A stretch of DNA of 64,000 bases from Gibbula magus (taxonomy: Eukaryota > Mollusca > Gastropoda > Trochida > Trochidae), in contig OW388297.1 of the NCBI GenBank assembly GCA_936450465.1, positions 27,112,387 to 27,176,386 of the forward strand. The letters run 5' to 3'. Both the position numbers and the translations under genes were made by a program. Below are positions 26,138 to 38,605 of the stretch, piece after piece (the first letter of the stretch is position 1; every line of letters begins with the position of its first letter). Under the pieces are notes generated by a model. That model saw nothing but the letters and a program-made list of their open reading frames with translations, ran no database searches and was not told where the DNA came from.

Positions 26138-26640
26138 CCCCCTCCCCCCCTCCCCTCCCCACACTGTGATAAACACTCTCCGACTGACTTGCTTAATCAA
26201 AACAGTGGCCGCGGGTTCAAAGAACAGTGTATTTGATGAAGAACTCTCAAAGAGTCGCACTTTTTGTTTCTTAAACAGGAAGAGGAAGCTATATTTTTGA
26301 GGGACTATTGTTTACTGTGAAGCCCTCCCAGGCCCCAGTGAAGGAAGTGTGCGAAGGAAGCAGGTTCTATGTTGTGTTTAAGGGAAGAGTCGAGATCTGA
26401 GTGTTGGTGAGCAACTTGGACTCCGTTCAGAGAGTGTTTCTTTATGTAAAGGAGGGACCACGTTGTGTATTTAAAACAAAGAGTTTTGAAAACTCGCCGA
26501 ATATTGTGTATTATATTTATGTTGCTTCTGATATCGTCACATTGGGGTGTGTGTATACCAGAAATGTTGTTATAGCGAGGGTGTGTGAACCCAAAATAGT
26601 AATCAAAACCAATTAAACAAAGGGAAAATCAAAATTGTAC
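26138..26640 (+). other. Probable Gbx 3' UTR
   Basis: Starts with a C-rich run just after the stop (26138-26160), followed by AG- and T-rich sequence with no conserved frame. The transcript end is not obvious. An 'attaaa' lies at about 26613, and a clean AATAAA at 28153-28158 is a more distal candidate polyadenylation signal. The 71-codon open frame at 26401-26616 shows no domain and is probably untranslated. Confidence 0.5.
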
Positions 26641-29600
26641 TTGTTCCAGTCTGATTGAAACAAAGACTAACAAATACGTTGAATACAGTACAACCTAAAC
26701 TTTCCTTTAAACAACGTTGCTGTTACTGCATAATGCGGTATGCTCTCTCTATCAACATGACTGTCACAGGTAACGCTTATCTATATTTTAATCAGGTGTA
26801 TACTTAGATCAGTTTTCTCTCGGTTACAGATAAACCTTCACAATCACAAGGAATATTTCAAAAAGTGTTTCTATGGTAATGTCCAATCTCGTCAATCCAT
26901 ACCGAATGATCTGTGTTTGCCGTCTTCAGCCCGGCCTAAACAACACACCTTTGTATCGACATAAGTATGTGTTTGTGTGATGTATTAAGTATACATTGCA
27001 TGAACTATTCTGAAATGAAATCCTATTTAGATCTTTCATTGAAACCTTTGAAATCGTTTGGCGACGAGAAACACAAATCTATGGATGGCTATAGGTTCCC
27101 TAGCTCGACAAACTGTTTAGACTAGCCAGTGTCTTTCAATCTTCTAGCTAACTAGTCTCTACCGGAGAGATCAAATATACCTACTTACCTACTTTCATTA
27201 GACTACTCCCTTAAAACAAAATAATGATTGATTTCAAAACATTAGTTTAGATATTTGGGATTCATTTGTAGCCAAGGAGATCTTTCATTTGAGGCGATGG
27301 GAACAGTCTGTTTCAGCGTTTTTCAAGAGAACTATTTCCATATATGTTACAAATTCAATTGTAATGTTAGGAGAATAATAAGAACCAGTATGGACACTAG
27401 AGACTCTGTAGATGAACAAAACCTAATATATTTTCTCACTTTCGTACTGCGTTCCTTACGTTTTATGAAGAAAAACAAATGACTGAGTGATACATGTATA
27501 TTTGTACGTATGTATAGAAGATAATCTAACATAGCAGCACATTGTCACTGCACGTGTGACGTTACTGAACTATTGAACTAGGGTTTATTTTATTAAATAT
27601 TTCTCTCTCTCTCTAAAAAAATAGTAATGGTGAAGTAATCATAGATACATTATTTCTAGTAATGCGTGTTAGTTATTTATTTCTTAACATTTACTAAGGC
27701 AAATGTTTTTGATGACAGCTCCGAATCAGACAAGCAGGATGTCATTTTTTAATGATGCCCAGTCAACCTTGTTCGTAACAATTTTCAGTAATTACTGTTT
27801 GATGTCATTTATTATTTTTCAACCATCATCCAAGACAAATGATTCGTTAGAGAAAGGGAACATTTTATTCTCGACATCACCCTCCCATATTCGTAACAAT
27901 GTGCTCCAGAAGTTGATACGGGGGTGGGGAAATGGTTGGAGTGAAAAGAAAGATAACTTTCACCGCCCGAGGCCCGGATCAGCAAATTGATAGAATGTCT
28001 TAAGCGGGGGGAAGTAACATGTTATTTACATGATATTGACACCTAGCCTGGCTGTCTGTGTGAAATCTACACGACCTCACGTGCTCTGTGAGAGATTCTT
28101 TTGTGCACGCGCAATGTTCACTTCCATAGCATTCCATTAAGATTCAATAAGAAATAAATTTAAATTTATAATTTGTCGAATTGTTTTGTGTTCATTTTGT
28201 CGTTTTCCTGCAGCGGGTTTTTGGTTAGTTATTTTCCCGTGTATTGTTGGTACAGTGTGTGAGAGGCGTCAAGTGAAACCAAGCGAGATGTGAAGTGTGT
28301 GAGACGTACAGAGGGGTTATACAGGCGGAACTGATGCGCGCGCACATGCGGGCTGGGTACCACAACTCTCCGGTCTCGCCTTCATTTATTTATTCATTTA
28401 TGTATTCTCCCATTCTTCTTTCATTTTATTCCTCCGTATCTAATTTGCAATTTTCACATGCTACTTTACCCCCTTCTTACTCCAACCTGTTAGTTTTGTT
28501 TGTTAGTTGTATTGTTATCAACGCTGATAACCCCTCTTTGGTGCAGGTATTGTTTAATCTGTCTCCCGGCTCTATTTTCCTATCCTCTATTAAACTCTTT
28601 TGTCGCACAATTCTCTGACTTTCAAAAATGAACACGACCTTGTTTACAAGAAGCATCCTTATCCATAAACATAAACACGACCTTGTTTACTATAAGCTCC
28701 ATATTCCAAGTGACTGTCAAACATGAACACGACCTTGTTTACGATAGGCAGAACTTACCAATAACGAAGTAGCCAATTACTTTTAAACAAAATCTTATTC
28801 ATAACTATAACTTCAAAATACCAGTCATATAGCCTGATGCAAATTATATGGTCAAGGTAGCAGGAAATATTCAGAGATTAAGATATAAAAATCTCAAAAC
28901 AAAACTACTTTATTAATATTAGAAATTAGCATTACGTCGAGAACATTCAAATTCGCACCATTGTCTTTTGAAACCATACAATATCAACAGTGTTTTGAGA
29001 ACTAATTTCTGTAATACTTTTATCATTTGGGTAAATATTCAAATGGTTTGAATATTAATACACATCTGAAACTCATGGTCTGTATGAATATGGAACATGT
29101 CATATAAGTATATTTCACAGAAAGAGATGTCCAATGCTTCAGTATTGGCTTACTGATGAAAGTATGTTTTCTTCTTAAACCATACATTCCTTATCGTCTA
29201 TATACTCAGTCAGCTGGAGGCGTAACGTATGTTGTCAAGTAGACTGCGGATGAGCACATTTAGCCTTTGTTATCAACACTATAGACGAACAAATTGAACA
29301 CTGTGTCATCTATAACATAGAGCCAAATGAACAGTTCGTATGGTGACCATACTTTATCGTAACACCTTAAATGTCTCGCCAAGAAAATAATTATTAGAAG
29401 TTTTATTTTAAAGATTCGGAAGATTTTAATAAACAACGCAAAACTACTATATTCCCATTGACTTAAAAGTGTTCAGATACCCTGAATGACACAGCGTTCT
29501 TCCCAACACCTCAGGTGTTACCTCCCTCCCCCTCCCCTTCTACTCCCCCTCCCTGAGTGACGTAGCGTTCCTCACACACACCCCCCGGATTACCCTCAAA

Positions 29601-31437
29601 TTAGTCTCCAGTGTCGAACAAGCAATAAACGCTCCCACAAATGAACTGGGCCGCCAAATTTGATCACAAAAGATTTGTAACATATACAAAGTTCGTGGTC
29701 CGTGCTGGCGGCTTCGTGTTCACAATGACTGGATGAAAGATGTGAGGGGATTTCTTAATTCGGAGGTTTGGAGGGGAGAAGTTTTAGGGGTTTATATTTC
29801 CCATGCTAAATATCATCATTTAATTCAAGGCAGTTGTGTGAGAGGTGCAGAAGTGGAGCTTCTTTCTCAAATATTTGTTATACACATGAGTACGTACAGT
29901 CATATTCAGACAAATTCATTGTGCATATAATCTTATTTCCGGATTGCAAAAAAATGCACAGTTTAAAGATAGTCTGACAAGTCGATTTAATACATTATGC
30001 AATGGATTTTTAAAAATTCAATTGATTGATTTTTAATTCTGCATGGCAATATACATCTCAACTTGAAATATATCTTTCAAGGTATAGCAATGAATGTTTT
30101 ACAAAACTTAAAAAATATATATTTGTTTTCTTTCCAGCTAAAGAAATATTGTTCAAAGCTTGAAAATTACAGTCTCCTGAATAGCACGTAGAACGGTTTT
30201 GAGACTCAAATTGAATCTTAAAACACACATGTTGTTTTATAAAAGAATAATCAGTTGACATTCAAAATAAACACGTACTGTAGATATATCTTCAATATTA
30301 CATCTATTGCAAATACTATTATCAATTAATTTCATTTTAGTCGTGTTTAATATCATATATAATACAATGCAAAAGTTAATGTAGAAAATATTGTAGTTAA
30401 GAGCATCCCTTCAGTTTAAATCAGCTAAAAACATTCGCTGTAATTTCTTGCAGACTTCAGGGGGGTCTGCATTTTGCATAAGTTTATCGTAATTCATCCG
30501 ACATCCCTTTGTAGTTGATTCCCATGGTGAAGAACCGATGTTTATGCACATTTCTTCATATCCACCAGGGGTCGGAAACTGTGTCTCCTGTAGAGAATTG
30601 TTCTACATGTAGTAAGGTTTTGCTGCAAAGCTTCACTGAATGTAAGTGCAGTATCACCCATGGTTGGCTAGTTCCATCCAATGCTCGCAGGTTTCACAAC
30701 CATAGCGCTGTTGGTTTTCACCCTGCAAAAATACCAGCAGCCGTGATATAAATTATCCTGAAAGCGATGTTAAAATCACCTCACCTCACACCATATCATA
30801 TCAACCACACTCGTTTCAGATGCTCTCACTCGTGCGTCGTCCAGACAAGTATATTAAAACAATCTTTAACATTACATGATTAATACAAGTCTGAAAAGCA
30901 TACATAAAAAGGAAAAGTTTTCAGAGGTTCACATTTTAAATCAGTTTGTCACAATATATCTGTAATAAACGTGTTTGAATAGAAACACCGTCACAATTAA
31001 TCACACAATTTCATTAAACAACTAAAGTCATCTTCAAAATACAAAATAACAAATGATGAGACTAATTGTTTTAGCATATTGTGTTTAACATGAATAACAA
31101 CAGGTTTCAGACCTCTTACTATAGGAATCAAGTGTTTAACATACACAACATGTTTGAGACCTGTACTTTGTTTAACAACGTCTTTCAGATATGTACCTAT
31201 ATAGGAATCAAGTATTCAGCATACACAACAGCGTGTGTGAGAATATGTCATGTTCTCATAATACAGTGTTTGATATTACGAAAGCTTAAACATCAGTTGT
31301 TATTATTACTTGAAACACAATACAAATAGCTATTAATACATATATATTTGACCAATGGGAAAAGTCTAGGTCCTTGTGTCGAGAATAAATGACAATGACT
31401 GAATGTGTTTTTCTTCACTGTATTATTGACAAGACAC
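26641..31437. other. Non-coding region 3' of Gbx
   Basis: No recognisable gene. Open frames of up to 107 codons (28295-28618) are low-complexity or AT-driven. A 'ctctctctctc' microsatellite lies at about 27603. A pyrimidine-rich stretch (29510-29585) and a set of three repeated forkhead-like motifs (28629-28745, listed separately) are the only distinctive items. Confidence 0.5.
28629..28745 (+). promoter_or_regulatory. Three copies of 'aacacgaccttgtttac' with a forkhead core
   Basis: The 17-mer occurs three times with cores TGTTTAC at 28641-28647, 28684-28690 and 28736-28742 (spacings 43 and 52 bp). The flanks between copies differ, so this is not a plain tandem satellite, although a decayed one cannot be excluded. 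TGTTTAC is a recognised Fox core. The site is 2.5 kb beyond the Gbx stop codon. Confidence 0.35.
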
Positions 31438-31846
31438 TTAAAGGCGCTGTAGCACGATTTTATTACTGAAAACATGCTCTCATAAAAGTATAAACAAGTG
31501 TTAACAATGGCTAGATAATTCTCCCGTAGCTATAAAAAGAGTTCTAAATCGAATGTACATTGTTCGGTTGAGCAGCCATTTTAATGTGTTCAAATTAAAA
31601 TGACGGAATGGTCAACCATCTTGCTGTCTGAACTCTCAAATTCTCACGAGACCTAAAAATGTACCTCGCTTAATACGTTGCACCATTTTCTTCGAATACG
31701 GATAAACTTTTTGTATGGATACGATTTATTTGGTTGTATAATAAGATGTTTTACTCATTAACGTATCAATATATTGCATAAACTTTAATAATAAAGGACA
31801 AATTTGAGAAAACATATTATCCAAAAACGTGCTATAGCGCCTTTAA
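31438..31846 (+). mobile_element. Non-autonomous TIR element, copy 1 (TTAA ends)
   Basis: A 409-bp element bounded by inverted termini: 'TTAAAGGCGCTGTAGCACG' on the left and its reverse complement on the right with one mismatch (18 of 19). Both outer ends are TTAA, consistent with a piggyBac-type TTAA target-site duplication, although the TTAA could simply be part of the TIR. It has no transposase frame. A second, inverted copy at 60845-61378 shares internal sequence including 'aaccatcttgctgtctga', which sets the boundaries independently. Confidence 0.82.
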
Positions 31847-33240
31847 CAACAAGGGGGGCATATTTAACAAAAGTAATGGGATTTGGTTCGAACAAATAGA
31901 AAGGTCAGATTTAAATTTCGTTAAAAAATTATCATGAATCTTTAGATCGCTTTTTAATTGAATGAACAGTTTCTTGCTCTGACGAACAATGTTGTCGAGG
32001 CGGATTCAAGAAGCTATAATTGATGAGTGTGGAAGTGAAGATGGAGCACACCGATCACTATTGATGAGTATCGATAATACGGGCGATCGATCTGAACCTG
32101 CTGACCTCGGGGGGTGGGACATCTCTTTGTCTCTCCGTCTTGTCGACACGTCTCTATGACACTCAAAACACTCATCTCGCACGTATCATTGTCTCTTTCA
32201 CACTTGTCTCATTGTGTCCTCTCCTCGCCAGTTTTATTGCTATTATCAACGGTACAGGTGCAGCCGTAAAGCTAATTGCTGGATCTCTTAACACTCGCTC
32301 GATACCAGCTTTGTATCTCCACCAGTCGCTACGGACGAGTTGACGTAGCCTCTGTCTTATAGTATATGTGAATGTATCTCTACATCTACGTGTTATACTC
32401 TTAGAAGTAGATTCATTGATCACCACAAGCCAACATCTGTCATTATATCTTAATGAGGTTTTCGTTGAAAGGATCTTGGTATGATAACTTGATAAGGGTG
32501 GGACGCTGGTTGTCATTACATGCTATACTAAGTAGTGATTGGAATATATAGGTGCCATGTATTGCTACCCAGTGACGTGTTCATTATATGCAATGTTTTC
32601 TACTGATGTTGAGGAAGATACGACAAGCCGAAAGAGAGCGTGATTAGAGACACCGGTGTAATTACATACCTTATGATTAAAGAGATCAAGTAGGCGAAAG
32701 TATAAAGGTAATGCAAAATCGTTTATGGCACAAAACTAATTACAACGTTAAATTATTTGCCCCGTGTTCCTGTTAGAGAAATTATATTTCAGTGAGAGTG
32801 ACTGCCGTGACGTCATCTTAATTATACCATATTGTTAAAGAGATCAAACGTGTTATAATCGAAGTGCGAACTTTCTAAAATGCGGCTGACAATTAATCTA
32901 ATAAACCCAAGAATCTCGTTACACGAACTGGATGAATGATTTACTATAATTGAATATCAGCATAAAATGTAATTAATATATCCTTACACAAGCAATAATG
33001 ACATTCAAGTCCTAATGGTATAGGACTATCAATACAGGATACAGGCTTTTTTGTTGCATTTATATTCAAGGCGAATGATATGCGGTAGTTCATCAAAGAT
33101 AAAAAAACAAACCATAAAACATGTAAACAAACAGAAGTCAATCGTGATAATAAAAATAGAGCCACGAGCTCTGTAGCTCATCAGGACTTCATGATTTGTT
33201 ATCTGTCTAAGCAATCTCAAGTAATACATTGTTAACAAGA
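31847..33240. other. Non-coding spacer
   Basis: Mixed composition, with a CpG-richer patch at about 31990-32340. A 114-codon open frame on the minus strand (32172-32516) shows no recognisable domain or homology that I can name. I do not call it a gene. Confidence 0.45.
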
Positions 33241-33505
33241 AAAATGGTTTTCAGGTCATGACCCCTGTGACCCTAATTTGTAGTCACAAGGTCAGTTTAG
33301 AATCCCCATTGGCCAAGAAGTCTGTACAGAACAGTTCAGCTTTCTAGACCTTTTGGTACTGGAGAAGAAGGAAAAAATCGGTTTTTAAGGTCGTGACGCC
33401 TGTGACCTTAATTTCAGCTCCCTAGGCCCAGTGGTTCTGAAGAAGAAGACGAAAAAAAGTTTACGGACAGACACCGGACGCCAGACGCCAGACACCATTG
33501 ATTGG
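33241..33505. repeat. Dispersed repeat, two degenerate modules ending in 'tttacggacagac'
   Basis: Two related modules sit head to tail. Each carries 'ggtcatgacccctgtgaccc' or 'ggtcgtgacgcctgtgacct', then a 'cagctt/cagctccctag' stretch, then 'ggt(a/t)ctg(g/a)agaagaag'. The second is followed by 'agtttacggacagacaccgg' and 'cgccagacgcc'. This wording closely resembles a high-copy dispersed repeat that I recall from molluscan genomes. No coding capacity. Confidence 0.6.
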
Positions 33506-35079
33506 TGGATAAATTATATCAAACTTTACTTGAAGTTTTTCAAAGGCATTTCTTGCCCTTCTTCAGGAGGATACATTATTTGGAAAAACAATGCTTTTAA
33601 GAATTTTAGTCACATTTGAGATTCTTAATTTATTATGATGGATAATATATGACAGTTACGTAAAGAAAACAGTGTCATCATGTGTATCGAAAACCAATAT
33701 ATGTTTTAAAACCATTTTGATTCCCATTTTGCCTCATACAGCAAACTAAATTATAGATATAATGAGAAATAGTTTAAAAAGTTACAAAATATGTAATACG
33801 ATAAACAAAAATCGAAATTATGTAAGCGTCTATGAAGTGGGAAGATCTGTTATAATTTATAACGACTATATTGACACAGAGTGGATATTCATATTAATGG
33901 CAGAAATATTTAAATAATATATTACAATAAATGCAAGAACTGTAAATGACAAGTCTATTTTATTTATTTACATGAACGTATATTTCAATGCTAAGAATGA
34001 ATGCAAATGTAGTAAAAATGGAATAAATAATATGGAGCAATATGAACTATTAATTGAATAATAATAGATGTATGACATTGTAAATGACATGTAAAATGCA
34101 ATTAATAATATCGAAAATACACATGGAATGATAATTAAATCACAATGGATGGTTGACATGTAAATGGCATGTAATACGGAATAAATGACATCGAAAATAT
34201 GAAATAATAATCAATATATGACATGTAAATGACATCCATGTACAATCAACATCTACACGTATGTGTTTTTTCTCAAAATTGGGATGGTTTGTGTGGAAAT
34301 GAATGGATATATGTACTAAACAATGGAAATTATTATCTGTGTGTAATCATGTCTATTTGAGACGCATTGACCAGATGATTAACATTGTTACTGTGTGACT
34401 GGGCCATCTGAACACATCAATGTGGAAACTTCGCATTTTTCTTCGCGATTTTAGATGTTATCATCAACGTAAGAACATCAATCTTATATCTGGTATAGAT
34501 TCTATATCTCTTTGCTCTGTGACAATAATGCTGTAAAAAATGGGTACCATGTTTTCTTTATATGTCTGAAATATTCTCCTCTTCGGAATAGATATATCTG
34601 TCCATTCAAAAATATTGTAAAGCCAAATTGACACTGCAACAACTATCTAACAACATACTACGTTTAACATATGTACACAGAATGGGTGAAACGTTGCAAT
34701 GAGCGAATATCTGAGTCTATCAAGTCTCATGATATGTGTATCAGTGTCCGTGTTACAAGAAGACTGGGTATCAACATCGTTATCAAATCACCTGTTAAAT
34801 TAACTCTTTTTAACGTATTTAAAATCAGTAATATACATTCTTTTGTATAATTGTGCCACTCTTAAATATTATTTAAAACAGACCTAAAACCAAAGAAAAT
34901 TAAAACATAATATAAAGCCATACATGTAAGAATAACTGTAAAAGTTAACATATGTAAATATGTTCCATTATTTGGTATGTAAAAACATAAACAATGTGTA
35001 AGAATAAACAGCTATAAATAAAATTACTAATATAATTATTATGACTGTGCACATTTAGCATGCACAGACAGTGACAGAA
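33506..35079. other. AT-rich non-coding DNA with degenerate 'acatgtaaatgacat' repeats
   Basis: Between 33960 and 34235 loosely repeated units such as 'gacatgtaaatgacatgta' and 'atcgaaaata' recur four or five times at irregular spacing. Otherwise there is no feature except the LINE scrap at 34429-34636. Confidence 0.5.
34429..34636 (+). pseudogene. Possible second decayed LINE C-terminal fragment
   Basis: A frame from 34429 reads 'LRIFLRDFRCYH' and '...SISLCS'. After a one-base shift near 34518 it continues 'CDNNAVKNGYHVFFICLKYS' and then 'PLRNRY'. The C...Y-H-x-F-F-x-C-x-K-Y...L-R-N-R spacing matches the post-reverse-transcriptase Cys/His region of LINEs, the same region as the fragment at 24271, but it is a different lineage by sequence. 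It has a frameshift and no further domains, and the call rests on motif spacing alone. Confidence 0.42.
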
Positions 35080-35595
35080 TGCGTTTATTTGTACACACAA
35101 GTAACAAAATACGCATATTGGTAAACAAAAAAATTAATAAAATTTAATCGTTTATTTGTACACTCTAGTATCAATATGCGTTTTATTTGTATACAAATGA
35201 AACAAAATACGTATATATGTTTACAAACTTACCAAACTAAGTATATCTTTATGCATAAAAGTGACAAATTGTGTATATTGTATACACAAACAACAAATTG
35301 CGTCTATTTGTATATACAAGTAACAAATTGCGTACAATTGTACACACAAGTAACACAATGCGTATCTTTGTATACACAAGTAACAAATTGCGTATATTTG
35401 TAAAAACAAGTAACACATTGTATATATTTATACACACTAGTAAACAATACTTATATTTGTGTATATATATACAAGTAACAAATTGCGTATATTTGTACAC
35501 ACAAGTAACACAATGCGTATATTTGTATACAAGTAACAATTTGCGTATATCTGTACACACAAGCAACACAATGCGTATATCTGTACACAAATAGT
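35080..35595. repeat. 30-bp tandem satellite
   Basis: Units of 'aagtaacaaattgcgtatat' plus 'ttgtacacac' with a 30-bp period (aagtaac at 35318, 35348 and 35378). The first units (35080-35250) and the last are diverged. Because the period is a multiple of three, the array yields repeat-encoded open frames on both strands, including a 207-codon minus-strand frame (35249-35872). These are by-products of the periodicity, not genes. Confidence 0.93.
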
Positions 35596-38567
35596 AACCC
35601 AACTGTACCCTATCTCTGACTGACGAAGCCTTCAATTCATCAACTCCTGGGCTCAGCTGGGAAGCAGTACAAAAAAACTGAGTTGAAAGAGAATCGGGTT
35701 TTGCAGATTTTCCAAATTGACGCCTCTTTTTAGCGGATGCAATCATTCGGGTTTTATGACAGTTGCGGCCTAAAACACGTTGGTAGTTTATTTGCGGATA
35801 TATTTCATTGCAAGCGCCGACATCTGTCCGTGAAATTAGAGATATTTTAAGTGTTGAAGGTGGGAATATCAACTTGGGTCACCTGGTGCACGAGAGAAAG
35901 GCGGGCCCAACTCGTTGAAGAGAAACTTCTTATTTCAATCGAGCATTATGTATGTTTCACACCCTCAGTTTGGAGGTCATTATGTGCTCGTGAAATTAAC
36001 AAGTTCCTAGTGTCAGTCGGTGCGGATCAGACCAGTCTACTGGAAGGAAGAATACACTGTAACACTGTCAACTGTTTGGACATCAGAAAAGTATTTTACT
36101 ATACAGTAGAGTGTTACATTGTCAGCCGAGGTCGAGTTTATCATGCTGTAGCTCCCTGCTCATCTTCACAAGGCTAGATATGATTATATACTGACACGCA
36201 CCTTGATAGATACTGACCCGTTTTCTTGGAATAAGAATATTTATTATTGATTATAATATCCTCCTTCCCTTCCTAAAACAAAACGTTTAAGCATGGTACA
36301 GACTAGTATATATTTCGGGTATTGATTCCTTTAATTAAAGTTTCGTTTATTCAGTCTTGTCTGTTTCAACCTATACAAGTTGCTAATAGAGTAATATTCA
36401 TGCCATAGTTATATTATAAAGTGGCCTAGTGTAACAACAAGGATAACATATTATAGGATATCAATTACTTCGCTGTGGAAACCATTATTACACAGAATAT
36501 TAATTTCTTACATGAAGTGTGACGGTAAGTCACTTTCTGTCTTTTGAAAATAAATAGAAATTAATCAGCATGCATCGACAACATAAGATTGTGGGAACGT
36601 TGTGAATAAAGATGATACTGATGAAGATAATACCAACCTTTACAAGAACAGTAGTCTTTTTCTCTTATAAACATTTTCTCTGAAGTGTCAGCAGTTCAAA
36701 GAAAATATCCAGATATCCATTATCAGGCACTGTCCCGGTGTTTACCCATTCAACAAGAGAAACAGACTAAAACATAATATATCTTTTAAAATATATGATT
36801 TTTACTTCGGAATTTAAAAAAAAGTCTAAGTATTTCATAAGAAATGTCATTGCAATGCATACTATTTATCTGAAAATATAGCATTTGAAACATGTCAAAC
36901 AAAATATGATTGAATTTTCATCAATGTGTAATGTTTAACAAGGTCATTGTTCAACATTTCTGAGTTAACATATATCCCTAACTTATTTCTAACTTTTCCA
37001 TATTGTTTAGAGGATATCATAACACCAATTAAAAAAAATATATATAAATAAAATCTTTCGTAACATAATAAAGTATTTCTTTCTGTCAGATTATCTACTT
37101 TATTCTCAGACAACATTTATTGATATACGCCCATGTAGATTTAATAAGAAACATGTAATTATGTTAATATTTCACATACTTTTCACATTTTCACTGGTTT
37201 AATATATCAACCCATGAATTATCTTACTGTATGTAAGTGTAGATTCCAGTTGGATAAGCAGTACGCTCCCGGTGTGAAGATTAATTGGATAGACGACAGG
37301 TGAGTTGACTTATACATTCAACACCTTTAATATGTTTATAATTCCCAGGTGAAACTTACACGGGAATGGAATATATGGACTATCGTTTGATATCGTTCTC
37401 TCATGTTATGCTTTAAATTAAGCTTTATTACAACTTTTTTAAAGTAAGAGAAATCTTCATCACTATAAGTGGTTTGTATATGACGAGATGACTTGCAGCA
37501 TATGATAATGTCTGAATTAATGTCCCTTTACACATACTTCGAATGAGCTGCACGTGTGGGGACTTATCAGGAACAATCTGATTGGTAGAGAGACAGTCAC
37601 ATGATGAATTTGGCCGTAAAGCGCATGTCTGATAATCTTCCCCACAATAAACTATAATCTGAGTGTTTGGGATTCAGCAAGGGTGTTAGTTTTATGTCAG
37701 ATTGATATGGCGGAGTGAGATGGCTAATAATATTGGGTACACAATATAAGTAATGTTTTATATATCTCTCTATCTGGGTAAACTAGGCGCGTCCTTCCAG
37801 AAGTGTTGACATTTGCGTTCAATATGGTATTTTAGGTATAGGTTATTATGTCATGCTGGAAGGAATCAACCATGGTTCGAAAATCATTGAAGTCAAGTCA
37901 TTGATGATGTTGAATATCAAGTTGTTACACTGTGTTGTCGAACCTAACCAATATCCCTCGAGCATGACGACCAGTTAACATTAGAGGGTACCTGGTTTAA
38001 CCAACGGTGCAGTGTAGGCTGACAGTTCTGACATGTAATTGTTGTGAGCAGCTACAAATAAGCATGAAGGATGAAATTGCCTCCAGTGCCACATTAATCA
38101 ATTAGAGTTACCTGCCCTTGGAAACGTATCCCAGCAGCTGTGTAAACATGGCGGCGAGTCAGTTCCGGGAGTGTTTGATTGGTAGAGATCAAGTTACAGG
38201 TTACATGTGTAGAAATCTCTGTGACTGCGAGCTGACATCAAGCTGAACGTTAATTTCTCCAATCAACTAACCATTCCGAGAAAACGCTGTTTCGAATTAT
38301 TACTCGGACAGGCAATGGACTCGTGTTCTTTCTTTGGGAGCAATTAAAACATGTGAGTCGATATATAATGTATTGAAAATCCTAATAACTAGTTCATATT
38401 AAAGGTTCTTAAAACTTGTAAGTTTTCCTATTTGTAAAGTTTACTATTGCATATTCAAGGTATACATGAAATCGATAATAACAATGATATAAGCTTTAAA
38501 AGCATGTCAAACAGTGCAACATGAAATATTTCGCCATAAAAAAAAGTCAAACTGACATTTAAGCATA
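35596..38567. other. Non-coding region
   Basis: No recognisable exon. The open frame 35851-36177 (108 codons) has no domain. CpG-richer patches occur at about 37530-37640 and 38100-38290. Each contains a 'tgattggtagaga' string (37579 and 38177 areas), i.e. an inverted CCAAT in the same context, which may be a shared element. Confidence 0.45.
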
Positions 38568-38605
38568 TCAGAGACCATAAAATAAATTTATTTTATGGTC
38601 TCTGA
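38568..38605. repeat. Perfect 38-bp palindrome
   Basis: The arm 'tcagagaccataaaataaa' (38568-38586) is followed without a spacer by its exact reverse complement (38587-38605). No part of it appears elsewhere as a pair, although 'atggtctctg' recurs once at about 39065. It may be the remnant of a foldback element or a replication-error palindrome. Confidence 0.9.

Noticed and set aside
32172..32516. 114-codon minus-strand frame
   Set aside because: No recognisable domain, no paired splice sites and no conserved motif; an open frame of this length can occur by chance in 64 kb.
35249..35872. 207-codon minus-strand open frame, the longest in the window
   Set aside because: Most of it is the 30-bp satellite read in frame (period divisible by three), with Cys/Tyr/Val/Leu repeats. 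It shows no domain, and frames of the same kind occur on the + strand.
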